Assembly (NCBI RefSeq): GCF_000715075.1
Contig: NC_134097.1
Coordinates: 127,160,997-127,224,996 of the forward strand
Direction of reading: 5' to 3'
Source of the DNA: Nicotiana tabacum
Taxonomy: Eukaryota; Streptophyta; Magnoliopsida; Solanales; Solanaceae
Length of the DNA stretch: 64,000 nt
How positions within the stretch are numbered: position 1 is the first letter of the stretch; each line of letters opens with the position of its first letter. A model generated the notes under the pieces. It was not told where the DNA came from. It saw nothing but the letters and a program-made list of their open reading frames with translations, and searched no databases. A program made the position numbers and the translations under genes. Positions 34,888 through 47,025 of this stretch are shown piece by piece.

Positions 34888-36660
34888 ATGGCAGTAAACA
34901 ACCCACCTCTTGGAGATCTTCCGCCGAGGGAGGAGGTAGATGAAAATGTTGATGATGAGGTTCTTATTGTACCTCAAGGACAAAGTAGAGGCCGCCAGGC
35001 CAATGATAATATTCCAGACCCTCCCCCGCCACCTCCAAGAGTGGCTCTTCGAGTTCTTCCCAACCAAGGTTATGCTAGTGCAATTGTCCCACCCCGGATC
35101 CGGGCGGGCAATTTTCAAATTACCAATGTGATGCTTACATTGCTGGAGCAGTGTAGGTATTTCACGGGCGCTGCAAATCAGAATGCTTACAAACATCTCA
35201 AGGGTTTCGTGGATACCTGTTGGGAGAACATGCAAACTAATGTGTCCGAGGATGCACTTCGGTTGAGATATTCCCTTTCTCACTTAGAGGGAAGGCATTG
35301 GATAGGTTTGAGCGACTTCTCAACCATTCCATCACTACATGGGATGAGTTGGCGGATAAGTTCATTGCAAAAAATTTCTCACCGAGGCACATGGCAGCAT
35401 TGAGAGATGAGATCTTAGCTTTCAAGCAGGAGCCTACCGAACCATTACATGAGATTTGGGAGCGATATAGAAGCATGGTAAAGGAATGCCCCAACAATGA
35501 TATGACTGAGGCAATGATCCAATAGACTTTCTACCGGGGTATTAACATAACAAACCAGTGCATAGTGAACCAACTTGCTGGGGGTAACTTCATGAAGCTA
35601 TCTTATGATGAGGCTTGTGACATTCTTGACGAGATGACTGACATATCCTCCGCTTGGTAAAGTAGAGCCAATGTGCCACAGGGTGACCCCACGGTCACTC
35701 ACTTGCACAAAGAGTTACATGACCATGGGTAGGCTATAGCAGAGCTGACAACTACAATGAACTAGCTAGCAAAGGCACAGTGATTATGGTGGATTCCAAG
35801 ATGATGGTTATGATGGGCAGAATGAAGAGGTGCAATACATGAACAACTATCAGGGCCAAAGGGGCAATTCTTCCAACCAACAACAATGGAGACCCTAAGG
35901 CAATTGGGGCAATCAACAACAACAAGGCAATAATAATTGGGGGAACAACAACCAAAATTCCAATTGGGGCAATCAGAACAATAATCAGAACAATCAGGGT
36001 AATTGGAATGACAACAACAACTGAGGTGGTAACAACAATCAGGGAGGTTGGAACAATGGCAATCAAGGAAATCGAGGGCAAGGCTTTCAAAGGCCCCCAA
36101 TGTACCAATAACCGAACAATCCACCCCCATTTCCATCCCAAGGTCCTAGTTATTCTAACAACGATATGGGGAGAATTGAAATGATGTTTGAACAGATGAT
36201 GAAAAAGAATGCGGACTCTGATGCTCAGTTGCGCTTCCCACAATACTTCAATCAGACACTTGGAGGTTCAATTAGGCCAAATCTCACAATCCTTGAATAC
36301 TCGCCCTAAGGGGGCACTACCAAGTGATACGATAGTTAACCCGAAGGGTGGGAACAATCATGTGATGGCGGTGACTACAAGAAGTGAAAGAGGCGGTGAT
36401 ATGAATGCCTCCAAGCAAAAACCAATTTTGAGTGATGAAGTTGAGTTGCAAAAAGATGAAATTCCTTTGGTGGTTGAAAATGTGATTGATGAGAATGTGA
36501 ATGAAGAAATGAGGATTGATATTCAAGATGCCGAGGTGGAGACTCATAATGACGTGAACCCGTCTAGGGAACACGTAATAGACATGCCAGAAATGGTTGT
36601 GCCTAAAGCCAATGCTCCTTTGCCAAAGCCACCTCCACCTTATCCTCAAAGGCTCGCGAA
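34888..36660 (+). pseudogene. gag: Athila gag, decayed
   Basis: The start MAVNNPPLGDLPPREE at 34888 is used because it follows the PBS leader with no earlier in-frame coding text. Capsid motifs: FTGAANQNAYKHLKGFVDTC, then after a frame change near 35295 LADKFIAKNFSPRHMAALRD and WERYRSMVKECP. A stop at 35523 replaces an expected Gln. The 35760-36110 segment is very rich in Asn, Gln, Gly and Trp (GNWGNQ-like repeats), usual for Athila gag; the long minus-strand ORFs there are only its antisense. A proline-rich linker follows (36600-36660). Confidence 0.8.
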
Positions 36661-39600
36661 GTAGAAAATTGAGAATCAGTTTAAAAAGTTTATTGACATG
36701 ATGAAAAGCTTATCCATTAATGTGCCTTTGGTGGAGGCTCTAGAACAAATGTCGGGTTATGCTAAATTCGTGAAGGACTTGGTGACAAAGAAAATATCCA
36801 TGGATTGTGAAACTATCAAGATGACCCACCAAGTTAGTGCAATAGTGCACTCAATGGCCCCAAAGCTTGAAGATCCCGGTGCTTTCACCATTCCTTGCAC
36901 CATTGGGAGTGCGGACTTTGCTAAAGCTCTATGTGATTTGGGGGCAAGTATGAACTTGATGCCCTACTCAGTTTTTAAGACTTTGGGTATTGGGCAACCG
37001 AGGCCGACTTCCATGAGATTGCAAATGGCGGATAGAACTATGAAGAGACCATTAGGTATTATTGATGATGTTCTTGTCTGGGTGGACAAATTTATCTTGC
37101 CAGCTGATTTTGTGATCTTGGATTGTGAGGTAGATTATGAAGTTCTAATCATATTTGGAAGACCTTTCCTTGCTACTGGGAAGGCCTTAGTTGATGTAGA
37201 AGCAGGGGAACTCACCTTCCCGATGGGTGATGAGAAAATGGTCTTTCATGTGTGCAAGTCAATGAAGCAGCCCAACAGTTCTAAGGTGTGCTCTTTTGTG
37301 GACCTTGTCACAATAGTGACAGTTGATGATACCGGTGCAATGATCAATTTGGAGGACTCTCTAAAGGCCGTGTTGTTGAATCTTGATGTAAATGAGGATG
37401 AATGCCGAGTGGAGTGCGTGAATGCTTTATATGGAATGGGATCTTACTCTTATGAGCCTAGGAAACTCTCTTTGGATCTTGAGAATAGGAAGACTCTACC
37501 AACAAAACCTTCAATTGAGGAACCTCCGGTGTTAGAGTTGAAGCCGTTGCCTCCACACCTCATGTATGAGTTCTTAGGCCCTAGTTCAACTTTACCAGTT
37601 ATTCTTTCTTCTTGTCTTACTAACATGCAGGTTGATGCCACATTGGCGGTGCTTCAAAAGCGAAAAAAGGCAATTGGATGGACTTTAGCTGATATTCGGG
37701 GAATAAGCCCCGCATTCTGTATGCATAAGATCATTCTGGAAGATGATACAAAGCTCTCCTTAAGGAGATTGAATGAGGCAATGCAAGAAGTTGTGAAAAA
37801 AGAGGTGATCAAATGGTTGGATGACGGGGTTGTGTACCCCATCTCTGATAGCTCTTGGACTTCACCGGTGCAATGTGTACCAAAGAAGGGTGACATGACC
37901 GTGGTTGCAAATTCGCAAAATGAGTTGATTCCTACCAGGACCGTCACCGGGTGGAGGGTATGCATGGACTACTGCAAGTTGAATAAAGTGACCCGCAAGG
38001 ATCACTTTCCATTGCCTTTTCTTGATCAGATGTTAGATCGACTTGTTGGGCGTGCTTTCTACTGTTTCTTGGATGGGTATTCTGGATGCTTTTGGGTTGT
38101 GTAATGCACTAGCTACATTTCAAGGATTCCTTTTTGGGTTGTGTAATGCCCATATGGCACCTTTGCCTTTTCTAGGATGCCTTTTGGGTTGTGTAATGCA
38201 CCAGCTACATTTCAGCGGTGTATGATGGCCATTTTCACCGATATGGTGGAAGATATTTTGGAGGTATTCATGCACGACTTTAGTGTTGTGGGTGATTCAT
38301 TTGAGGAATGTTTGAAAAATCTTGATAGAGTGTTGGCCCATTGTGAAGAAACCAATCTTGTTCTTAATTGGGAGAAGTGCCACTTCATGGTGGAAAAGGG
38401 CATAGTTCTCGGGCATAAAATTTCAAAGCATGGTATAGAGGTGGACAAAGCAAAAATTGATGTGATTTCATGGATCCCTCCCCTACCTCTGTCAAGGGAT
38501 TTAGAAGTTTTCTTGGGCATGTGGGGTTCTACCGGAGATTTATCAAAGACTTTTCGAAGGTAGTGAATCCCTTATGCAAGTTATTGGAAAAAGATGCCAA
38601 GTTCGTGTTCGATGAAAGATGTATGCAAGACTTTGAACTTCTCAAGCACAAGTTGACCACCACTCCTATTATTACTGCACCCAATTGGAGCTTGCCTTTT
38701 GAGTTTATGTGTGATGCGAGCGATGTTGCGGTTGGGGCGGTTTTGGGTCAAAGAGTGAACAAAATATTTCATTCAGTGTACTATGTGAGAAAGACAATGA
38801 ATGATGCTCAAATGAACTACACGGTGACCGAGAAAGAGCTTTTGGCTATAGTGTTCACGATGGAGAAATTTTGGCCGTATCTCATGGGTGCCAAGATCAT
38901 AGTCCATACCAATCATGCCGCAATCCGGTACTTGATGACGAATAAGGATTCCAAAGCTAGACTGATGCGATGGGTCTTGTTACTTTAAGATTTTGATTTG
39001 GAGATTGTGGACCAGAAGGGTAGTGAAAACCAAGTGGCGAACCAGTTGTCTCGCTTGGAGGAGGAGGGGGGGCCTCGTGATGGCCTAGAGATCAATGATT
39101 CATTTCCCGACGAATAACGCCTTTTGGTGTGGTGAATGGTATGCCATGGTTTGCGGACATTGCTAATTTCCTTGTGACTGGTATAATCTCGTGTGAGCTC
39201 TCTTCTAACCAAAGGAATAAGCTCAAACATGATAGTTTGGATTTATATTGGGATGAGCCGTACTTGTTCAAGATTTGCACGGATGGTGTAATCCGTAGGT
39301 GTGTCCTGGAGGAGGAGCAATTGAGTATCTTAGAGGCTTGTCATTCCTTTCCTTATGGTGGCCATCATGGCGGGGCGAGGACGGCTTCAAAAGTTCTTAG
39401 TTGTGGGTTTTATTGGCCAACTTTGTACAAAGATGCAAGCGAACTTGTGAAGAGGTGTGACGAATGTCAAATAGCGGGCGAAATTTCGAAGAAAGATGAG
39501 ATGCCTCTTAATTCCATTCTTGAAGTTAATATTTTTGATGTATGGGGCATTGATTTTATGGGCCCGTTTGTTAGCTCGTGTGGGAACACATACATTCTTG

Positions 39601-40423
39601 TGGCGGTTGACTATGTTTCAAAGTGGGTTGAAGCCGTGGCTTTACCCAACAATGAGGCCCAGAGTGTTATTGCGTTTCTCAAGAAGAGCATTTTTACAAG
39701 GTTTAGCACTCCTCGTGCAATCATAAGTGATGGGGGGTCTCATTTTTGTAATAGAGCTTTTGACACTTTGCTTGCAAAGTATGGTGTCGACCACAAAGTT
39801 TCTACTGCTTATCATCCTCAAGCGAGTGGCCAAGTTGAAGTCTCAAACAGGGAAATCAAGAGTATATTGTCAAAGACAGTCAATGCAAATAGGACCGATT
39901 GGTCAAAGAAGTTGGATGATGCTCTATGGGCTTATAGGATTGCTTACAAGACTCCGATTGTGTGTCTCCATACTGGTTGGTGTTTGGGAAAGCTTGCCAT
40001 CTACAGGTTGAGTTAGAGCACAAAGCTATGTGGGCTTTGAGGAAGCTGAATCTTGAATGGGATTTGGCAGCAAACCTTCATGTGGAGCAGCTTAATGAAC
40101 TTGATGAATTCTGATTCCATGCCTACTCCAGTTCGTCCTTGTACAAGGACAAGATGAAGTACCTTGATGATAAATATTTTCGTGTCAAGGAGTTCAAAAT
40201 GGGTGATTTGGTTCTCTTGTTCAACTCTCGGTTATGTCCGTTTTCGGGAAAGATTAAGTCGAAATGGAGTGGACTTTTTGAAGTGGTGTTTGTGACTCCG
40301 TTTGGTGCACTTGACTTGAAGAACAAAAATGGGGATGTTTTGAGAGTTAATGGGCACAAGGTCAAGTACTACCTGCACAAGATTGATGACAGCCACGTGG
40401 TGGCACTGCTCCATCTAAAGTGA
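36661..40423 (+). pseudogene. pol: Athila pol: protease, RT, RNase H, integrase (decayed)
   Basis: Protease: CDLGASMNLMPYSVFKTLG at about 36931, and IIFGRPFLATG. RT: starts near 37750; GWRVCMDYCKLNKVTRKDHF at about 37950. At 38084-38200 the RT is rearranged: part of the core is missing and a segment around TTTTGGGTTGTGTAATGC is present three times. The YxDD region reads FMHDFSV (about 38268), with the first Asp replaced by His. RNase [16 protein letters not shown] (38708), [11 protein letters not shown]. Integrase: HHCC at 39340-39475 (CDECQIAG), core Asp residues in GIDFMGPF and ISDGGSHF, Glu in [15 protein letters not shown]. Frame changes near 38110-38180, 38470, 39115 and 40010. The product cannot be active. 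Confidence 0.85.
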
Positions 40424-40624
40424 TTTGATGGTAACCTGCGTCGTGCCGCGACATTAAATCAGGCGCTTCTTGGGAGGCAACCCATGTGTCTTTCTTTTTG
40501 TTTTTCCTTGATTTTCTTTGTAGTGTAGGATTTATTTTTGGACTGACTGGTTGTGAGATGTTGTAGGATTGTTTGATGCAGTGCAGGACCAAGTTGGAAA
40601 AAAATGCACACTCTCTGAAGTTTG

Positions 40625-40895
40625 CAATGCGGACCGCACTTTATTTTTGGACTGACTTTATTTTGCAAGGCCTTAGTGCGGGGGCAACATTTCAATGCGG
40701 ATCGCAGAGTATTTGGTCAAAAATGAGGAGTCTCTGAAGTTTGCCACCGTGGCCGCAATGCATTTTATGCGGTCCGCGGTGGACCACTGCGGCCGCATTG
40801 CATTTCTTGCGGTCCGCAGTGGCCATCTTTCCAGTGTCACTTGTTTCTGAGTACCGCAGACCGCGGTGCCATTTTGTGCGGTCCAACGTGGGTAG
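40625..40895. repeat. GC-rich hairpin array 1 in the Athila spacer
   Basis: Best units: 40744-40782 (outer CCACCG / CGGTGG) and 40784-40822 (outer CCACTGCGG / CCGCAGTGG, inner CGCA / TGCGG), plus weaker units at about 40627 and 40853-40885. All contain GCGGTCCGC or GCGGACCGC. Confidence 0.85.
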
Positions 40896-40920
40896 GTGAG
40901 ATAGGCCCCAGGTCCTTTTT

Positions 40921-40928
40921 CTATAAAT
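40921..40928 (+). promoter_or_regulatory. Internal TATA box before the envelope-like ORF
   Basis: TATAAATA (in CTATAAATAGGACC), about 30-35 bp after hairpin array 1 and about 770 bp before the ORF. Confidence 0.5.
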
Positions 40929-41299
40929 AGGACCTGAGGCCCTCAGTTTAAACTTTTTGACCTTTTACTCCCAACAGCTTAAAAATTACTGTTCATCACT
41001 CATTCTTGCGTGAATTTAACTGCTAAGTCTCGTTAATCAAGCTTGCATCTCACTTCTGGTTACTTTAATTCCTTCTTAGTCATTTAATTTTGTCATTTTC
41101 TTTTAATTTTTATTTTTCTTAGTTGTTCTTCCTTTCCTTCTCGTTTTTTTCAATTTTGTAGCATAGGTTTGTTTAATCATGTTTAAATTAGGGTTAGTTA
41201 GTTAAAAAACAATGATTAAACACTTAGGGGATCAAGAATAGATGAAAAATTGGACTAAAAACATGAAAATCTTGAACCCTAGGTTGGTATTGCTGCTGA

Positions 41300-41612
41300 G
41301 TACTCACCGTGGACCGCGGTGGATTTTGCTCGGTCTGCGGTGCTTCTTTGCAGTCCGCAATGCTATTTTGTACGGACCACGGTGGTAAATGTTCTGAAAT
41401 CTGACAATTGAGGACCATGGCTGCAATGGATTTTGTGCCGTCCGCGGTGCCTCAATGCGAACCGTAATTCATTTTGTGCAGTCCGCAATGCCTTTAATCA
41501 GAGAATGGGTAGTCTGAACCCCACCTCAGTGCGGACCACAATGCATTTTGTGCGGTCCGCGGTAGCTTCTTTGCGGCCGCACTTCATTTTGTGCGGACCG
41601 CGGTCTGCAAAT
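41300..41612. repeat. GC-rich hairpin array 2 in the Athila spacer
   Basis: At least five partly decayed units, for example about 41527-41566 and 41568-41612, with repeated ATTTTGTGCGGTCCGCGG and GCGGACC phrases. It lies downstream of the internal TATA box. Confidence 0.75.
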
Positions 41613-41695
41613 TCTGAATGTCTGCAATTTTTTCTGCAATGCTTCATTGACTCTGCTGATACTAACCAATCTCAAATGAATGTTCTATGCAGATC

Positions 41696-43686
41696 ATGGT
41701 AAAATCGCGAGGCAGAGGTGATAAACAGAAAGGGAAAGGAGAGTCCTCCCGGGGTAGGGGACAAGGAAGGATAATATTGACCCCGCAAGCCCGACAAAAC
41801 ATCAAAAACACCAGAAGGCTCATAAAGGCTGCTGATAGAGCTATTGACCAATCCGGGAGTGAATATGAGCCTTCCCGGGAGGCATCTAACTCAGACTCCG
41901 TGCCAGAGTATGTTCCTGACTGGCCGGAGAGGAACAGATTGAGGGATATACCTCTGATCTCTCCCACTGCCCAAGCATTAGTGCGCATATCTTCTGAGTC
42001 ATCTGAGGGCTCAGCTGCAGGCAATGGCAGTGAATATTCCACCTCACTTACAACTTCACTATTCGGTGAGGGGCTCGTAGAAGAAGAAGGAGAAGAAGTC
42101 GGAGGGGGTGAGCCCCAAGTAGGAGGGGTAGAGAGAACCAGAAACCCGGAGGCCCAGCAGGACATGTTCATTAGTGAAGTGGCCTACCACAAGTTCAGAT
42201 AATGGTGGCCTGAGAGAAAATTAATACCGGAGCAGAAATTCATCACACGGGACCTCATACCTCACAACCCCAATGTGTTGAGGCAATTTAGAGAAAGAGC
42301 GGGATGGGATTATTTCGTAGGCCATGTAGAGGATGCCAATGATCACTTGGTGAAGGAGTTTTACACGAATGTTGCCCACATCAAAAAGGGCACCACAGTA
42401 ACCAAAGTACAGAATTTGAAAGTGAAATTTGGTGGCAAAACAAGAAATGATTATTTGGGCTTCCTGGAGGAGGATGAGTCATTGTATCTAGAAAAGGTGG
42501 CATTGGGTGAGGATGCTCTTCCTTGGTTAGCAGAGTACTTGGAAATCCTAGGTACCACCCCAGATTGGTTGACTACGGGAGTGAAGATTCTGAGGAGGAC
42601 CCTAATTTCGAAGCTAAAGGATGGGAAACATTTGTGTGTAGCAAGCTAGACCCCACCACTCACGACAAGTCACTTCCTATCCCCCGGGCTATATTAGTGG
42701 CATCAATCATCGCGGGGTACCCGATCAACATCGGTAATGTGATGTATTGGGTAATTACACGGGTGATTAATGAAGGTGACAGATCCTACCCTTTCCCCAA
42801 TTTTCTAACTATGTACTTTGAGGACCTTGATGTGGAGAAGCGGAGATTTGATGTGAAAGTGAAAGCAAAGGCACCGTTCTCTTGGTACAACACCAAGGGT
42901 CCCGACAACCCAAAGGACCCTAAGGGCAAAGCCACTACTTCAACTGGCCAGTCTGAAGAGCCAGTAGTAGTAGTGGCTCCTACTTAGCCTCCTTCTTCCA
43001 TAGCAGACATGGCCCCAGGACCCTCCACTTCTATAGCTCCAGAGATTCCCTCATCCACTGCATATCCTTTGACTGCCCGCCGCCTGAACCAGACCCTTTC
43101 CAGAATCAACTACTGGATGCGAACAACCACTTCTAAGCTGTCTATACTATCTACTTCGGTGGCAGCCCAGTCAGCACCTCCTCCACCACAGATCCCACAG
43201 TCAGTGGAGGACACTCTCAAGGAGCTTTTGGATAACCAGAAGAAGCTTATGGATGCTGTTGATTCTCATGGAAAGGCATTGAAGGAGCTTACTAGGGAGG
43301 CAAAGAAAATGAAAAAGACTCGTGCTTCCAAGGAGTCGGTAAAGGAGCTAAGGGTGGAGGTAGAGAGGTTGAAGGTGGATCACTTGCCTCTGGATCTGTT
43401 ATTGCATGACCCGGCTCCAAAAGCCCAGCCCCAGCCAGAGCAGGAGACAGAGAGGCCACCCAAGAGGAAGAGGGTGATTCCCCGTACTAACAATGCTGTC
43501 ATAGAGTTGGAGGACCCGTAGGGGGGTTCCTCTAGCCAGCCCCAGATTCCAGTACAGGCCCAGGACTCAGTCCAGGCCCAGGTCCCAGTGGAGACACAGA
43601 TCACAGGGAGTCAGTCGCAGGTTCCCGAGCAGACCGAGGACCCCGGGACCCAGACTCAGGACCCTATGCAGACGGAGGGCCAATAG
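41696..43686 (+). pseudogene. Athila envelope-like ORF, decayed
   Basis: The start at 41696 opens a Lys/Arg/Gly-rich N-terminus (MVKSRGRGDKQKGKG), then an acidic stretch. The core (42200-42850) reads NVLRQFRERAGWDYFVGHVE, VKEFYTNVAHIKKG and, after a frame change near 42570-42600, DKSLPIPRAILVASIIAGYP. The C-terminal part (43060-43370) is Pro-rich and then a Lys/Glu coiled coil; the end is Gln/Pro-rich and stops at 43684-43686. Stops at 42200, 42985 and 43519 interrupt it. The core resembles the plant transposon domain also seen in the copia envelope-like ORF. No clear transmembrane segment is visible. Function unknown; 'envelope' is by position. Confidence 0.6.
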
Positions 43687-45494
43687 GGAGTTTCTTTTTC
43701 CTCTCTTCCTTATTTTGTGCTTATTTTGGTTAGTTAGCATTGAGGACAATGCTAACTTTCATTTGAGGGGGTAGCCCTATTTGGACGACTGTATATATTA
43801 CATTATTTTTTCTTTTATGCTTTCTTTTTACTTTTGGATTGTACATAATTTTATCATTTTATTGCACTTTTCGTACTTTTACTTTTGGTCTGTATATAAA
43901 GTTACGCTCCTATGTATATATTCATTCTCCCTATTGTATATTCGATAATCCCCTCTTGTATATATTCATTCTACTTTCCGCATTTTTCCTTTCATAGCTT
44001 CTTATTTTATTTTAGTAGCTTATTGTTTTGAGTTTTTGCGTGCAATAAGCCTTTGGTTTTCTTAATGCCACGGTTCTTCCCAAAGGTGGAATTTGTGTGA
44101 ACCGGGTGGCTCTTCCCGATGATGGATGGTATGACAACCTTCTTAAGGTTTTCTTTTTGCTTTTAATAGTAGCTAGTTGTTAAGGGTGCTTCAAGCAAAG
44201 CTTCACTTGGTCCTAACACATTTTCCTTTGATCCTATGGTCAAAAACAAATCGTTGTGTATAGGATGGTGAAAGTTGTGACCTTGAGACTCTTGTGTTGG
44301 CCGATAATCATCAAGTGGTTTTTCAGAGCCGTTGTGTTGCTAAAATCTTAGCTAAGGTTGTTGTGGGCCCCCGACTCTGTCTCTTTAGCAATCCCATAGC
44401 TTGTGTGGTGAGAATTTGAATTGCAGGTCCAAGTCTTGAGCCATTAGTCTAGACCTTGCCCTGAATGTTTGTCTAGGAGAAATCCTAAGTGTAATTTGAC
44501 TTGAGATGAGATTATAAGCTCTCCTTGATCCGAATGTTATCTTGAACACTTCCATAGCCTACCAATGATAATATCCCTAGTCAACCCTTTTGAGCCATAG
44601 ACCTTTTTCTTTCAAGAACAACGATATAAGCCTTTACCCGTTCTAAAAATATCCTCTCTTGACACCCGATCTTTCCTTAGCACAAGGCAAAAGCATAGGT
44701 TTGGAGGGAGAGACGAGGAATGCAAAAAAGTGGTAAAAGGTACAAAATGAAGAAAAGAAAAGGCAATAAAAAAGAAAGAAAATCAAAAAGATAAAAAGAA
44801 TGATCAGTGTAGAAAAGAAATGAAGGGATTCAATAAAAGTAAAGGTGTGGAAAGTTGAGAAAGGAGAAAAAGTTTGAAATGAGCAAGAAAGTGTGACAAT
44901 GTGTCTCTCTAGCTCCTAAGAAAGAAGCAAATGACTTAAAAAGTCAAGTGAATATGTGCCAAAATGAAGCAAATAAAGTGCTAAAGGGAAGATGGAACTT
45001 CCTTAGACCAAACATTTCCTACCCTAACCAGAAGCTTTCACTATATCTCCATAAAATCCCTATATGATCTTGAGTTGAATGAAGCTTATATCAGTGGTGA
45101 CTCACATAAGGGGCAAGCTTATGGTACTTAGAGCCAGACTTGTGACCTTTCTTTGAGAGAGATGAACGTGTTTCCACTATCCTCGTTCTGAGTGCCATAA
45201 TCTTAAAGGTGAGGTTTGCTTAAGGAGAGTTGATGATGTATGAGTTGGGGTTCCACAATGACCAAAGTAGTAGAAAGAGTTTCTTTGATGGATTGAGTCA
45301 ACTCTTGATGCTCTTGTGTCATACTAAAACCATGATGCTTGAAAGAATGAATGTTGTTAATGATTCATTTGAATTGAGGGCAATTGTTAGTCCCAATTGA
45401 TGCTAGATGAGGTCACTTTAGGTCCGCTAAATTTTCTTGGATTTACTCTTAAGGGGTGAGTCTTATTTTGTATGCTTGAGAACAAGCAAAAGCT
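43687..45494 (+). other. Athila 3' untranslated region
   Basis: Non-coding, 1.8 kb. It includes a purine-rich block (about 44690-44960) made of AAAAAGAAAG-like text. No gene is visible. Long 3' untranslated regions are normal in Athila elements. Confidence 0.6.
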
Positions 45495-45508
45495 TAAGTT
45501 TGGGGAGT
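45495..45508 (+). other. Athila polypurine tract
   Basis: AAGTTTGGGGAGT abutting the 3' LTR, the usual Athila form. Confidence 0.8.
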
Positions 45509-47025
45509 TGATAACTAGGGATTATGGTGCATTTTATACTCCTTACTTGAGTTTTGATTAAAAATGTGTACAAAATAGTTCCAAAGGCTTACATGTTGTA
45601 CTTGTTTGCAGGGTTTGGTCAACAAAGTGACAATTAGTCAAAATCAGCTCAAAAAGGAGTGAAACATGCTCAAGTACCAAGAACAAGTCCAATCATAGTG
45701 CAACAGGTCCAATGCGGTCGCACTCCATTCTGTGCGGTCCGTAGTGAGGAAGTTCAGAGAGGTGCTCATTTCAGACACATAAGTAATGCGGCCTCAAAGT
45801 AGTTTGTGCGGACAACATTGGTTTCATCACGGCCGCACTCGATATTGTGCGGTTTGCAAAGTTGGAGTTCAGAGAGTTGGGGATTTTGAGGTTGACACCA
45901 ATGCGGTCCGCGGTCCTTTTTGTGCGGACTGCAACAGAAGCCACCTCGGCCATGGTTCATTTTGTGCGGCCCGCGGTGGCCAAGTTCCGAGAGTAGAGAT
46001 TAAAACCAAGAAGCCTCATTACAGCATCACTCGATTTTGTGCGGTTCGCACTACCCCCGTAGGTGTATTTTTGTCCAAAAAATTCGAGCTAGTATAAATA
46101 GTTTCTTTTCCCATTTTTAGGTTATCAATTGTAATTTAACGCTCAGCTGCGCTCGTGAACAGTGTTCCTTACCTATTTTGAGTAATTTTAGAGTAGTTTA
46201 TCATTGAATCTTCAAGTTTTAGCTTGTACTTAAATATTATGGGTTTTTCTTCATCTATTTTTTTATTTTTTTCTATTATCATGAGTAGTTAGACCCAATA
46301 GCTAGGGTTGTGGCTCAACCCTAGTGTGGGTATTTGATGGGTCTTGTGTTTTAAGACTTGAATGTCTATGAGTGTTTGATATTTGGACTAATTTATGGTT
46401 TCAATGTTGAATTAGTGGTTGCAAACACTAATTTGTGCCTAGTTAACTTGGGTTCTTCTTGAGAAAGAGAACTTGAGTCTAGGAAAATTAGTCCAACAAG
46501 AATTGGGGCGTATTCAAGAGATTGATAGCCCAAATTAAAGGGTTAAACCTAGAGATAGTAATACCTGACTTGAACCTAAATTGCTTGCACAAATTATCAT
46601 ACCCAATTGATCTTGAGAAAGTCAATTAGGGCAAAATCACTCAAACTAACGAGAGGTATAGAGTGAGAAGTTCAGTGCATTGGTTATATCGTAATCTCCA
46701 ACATGACAACCTAGCCTTAGCCTCGAGAACCCGTCAAGTATCCACCTAGGAGAAAGTCACTTCCCTAGTGCTTTCTTAACTATTTAGACAACCTTCAAGT
46801 ATTTCACTCTTAGCTTAATTTAGCATTTTATTAGCATAATATTAGAAGTAATCAAAAAACCAACTATGATTAGAAGTGCAATTAAGAGCAATTACGCATC
46901 TCTAGTTTAGATAGAAACCCAATTCCCATTTTTAGCTCCCTGTGAAAATCGATCCCGACCTTCTCGGGTAAAAGTTGCTTCGACCACTCTCACTACTTTG
47001 TAGTAGTGCAGGGTTGGCAACAATA
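45509..47025 (+). repeat. 3' LTR of the Athila element
   Basis: Starts TGATAACTAGGGATTATGG; ends near GGCAACAATA, where one base appears lost relative to the 5' LTR. It has the same hairpin array, more decayed (45705-46050), and TATAAATA at 46093-46100. Confidence 0.9.
45705..46050. repeat. GC-rich hairpin array, Athila 3' LTR
   Basis: Same units as 33445-33793 with several CpG losses, for example GCGGCCTCAAAG where the 5' copy has GCGGCCGCAAAG. Confidence 0.8.

Larger units (their letters stand above)
40424..41686 (+). promoter_or_regulatory. Pol-env spacer with hairpins and an internal TATA box
   Basis: No coding region. It holds GC-rich hairpin array 1 (40625-40895), TATAAATA within CTATAAATAGGACC, an A+T-rich leader, then array 2 (41300-41612), ending 80 bases before the envelope-like ORF. 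The order array-TATA-leader copies that of the LTR. Whether it drives transcription is unknown. Confidence 0.55.
33249..47025 (+). mobile_element. Athila-type Ty3/gypsy retrotransposon, decayed, nested
   Basis: LTRs 33249-34768 and 45509-47025, tRNA-Asp-type PBS, long gag-pol, a spacer with GC-rich hairpins and a TATA box, an envelope-like ORF and a 1.8-kb 3' untranslated region with a purine-rich block and polypurine tract. This is the Athila layout. A clean 5-bp target duplication is not visible (CATAC left; GTATA or TATAG right). Stops, frameshifts and a rearranged RT make it non-autonomous. Confidence 0.9.

Noticed and set aside
35752..36243. 163-residue minus-strand ORF rich in Ile/Val
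   Set aside because: Antisense of the Asn/Gln-rich part of Athila gag; hydrophobicity is a mirror effect of AAC/AAT codons.
44690..44960. Possible polypurine tract or matrix-attachment region
   Set aside because: Purine-rich but 0.5 kb from the 3' LTR; the true tract is at 45495-45508. No evidence for another role.
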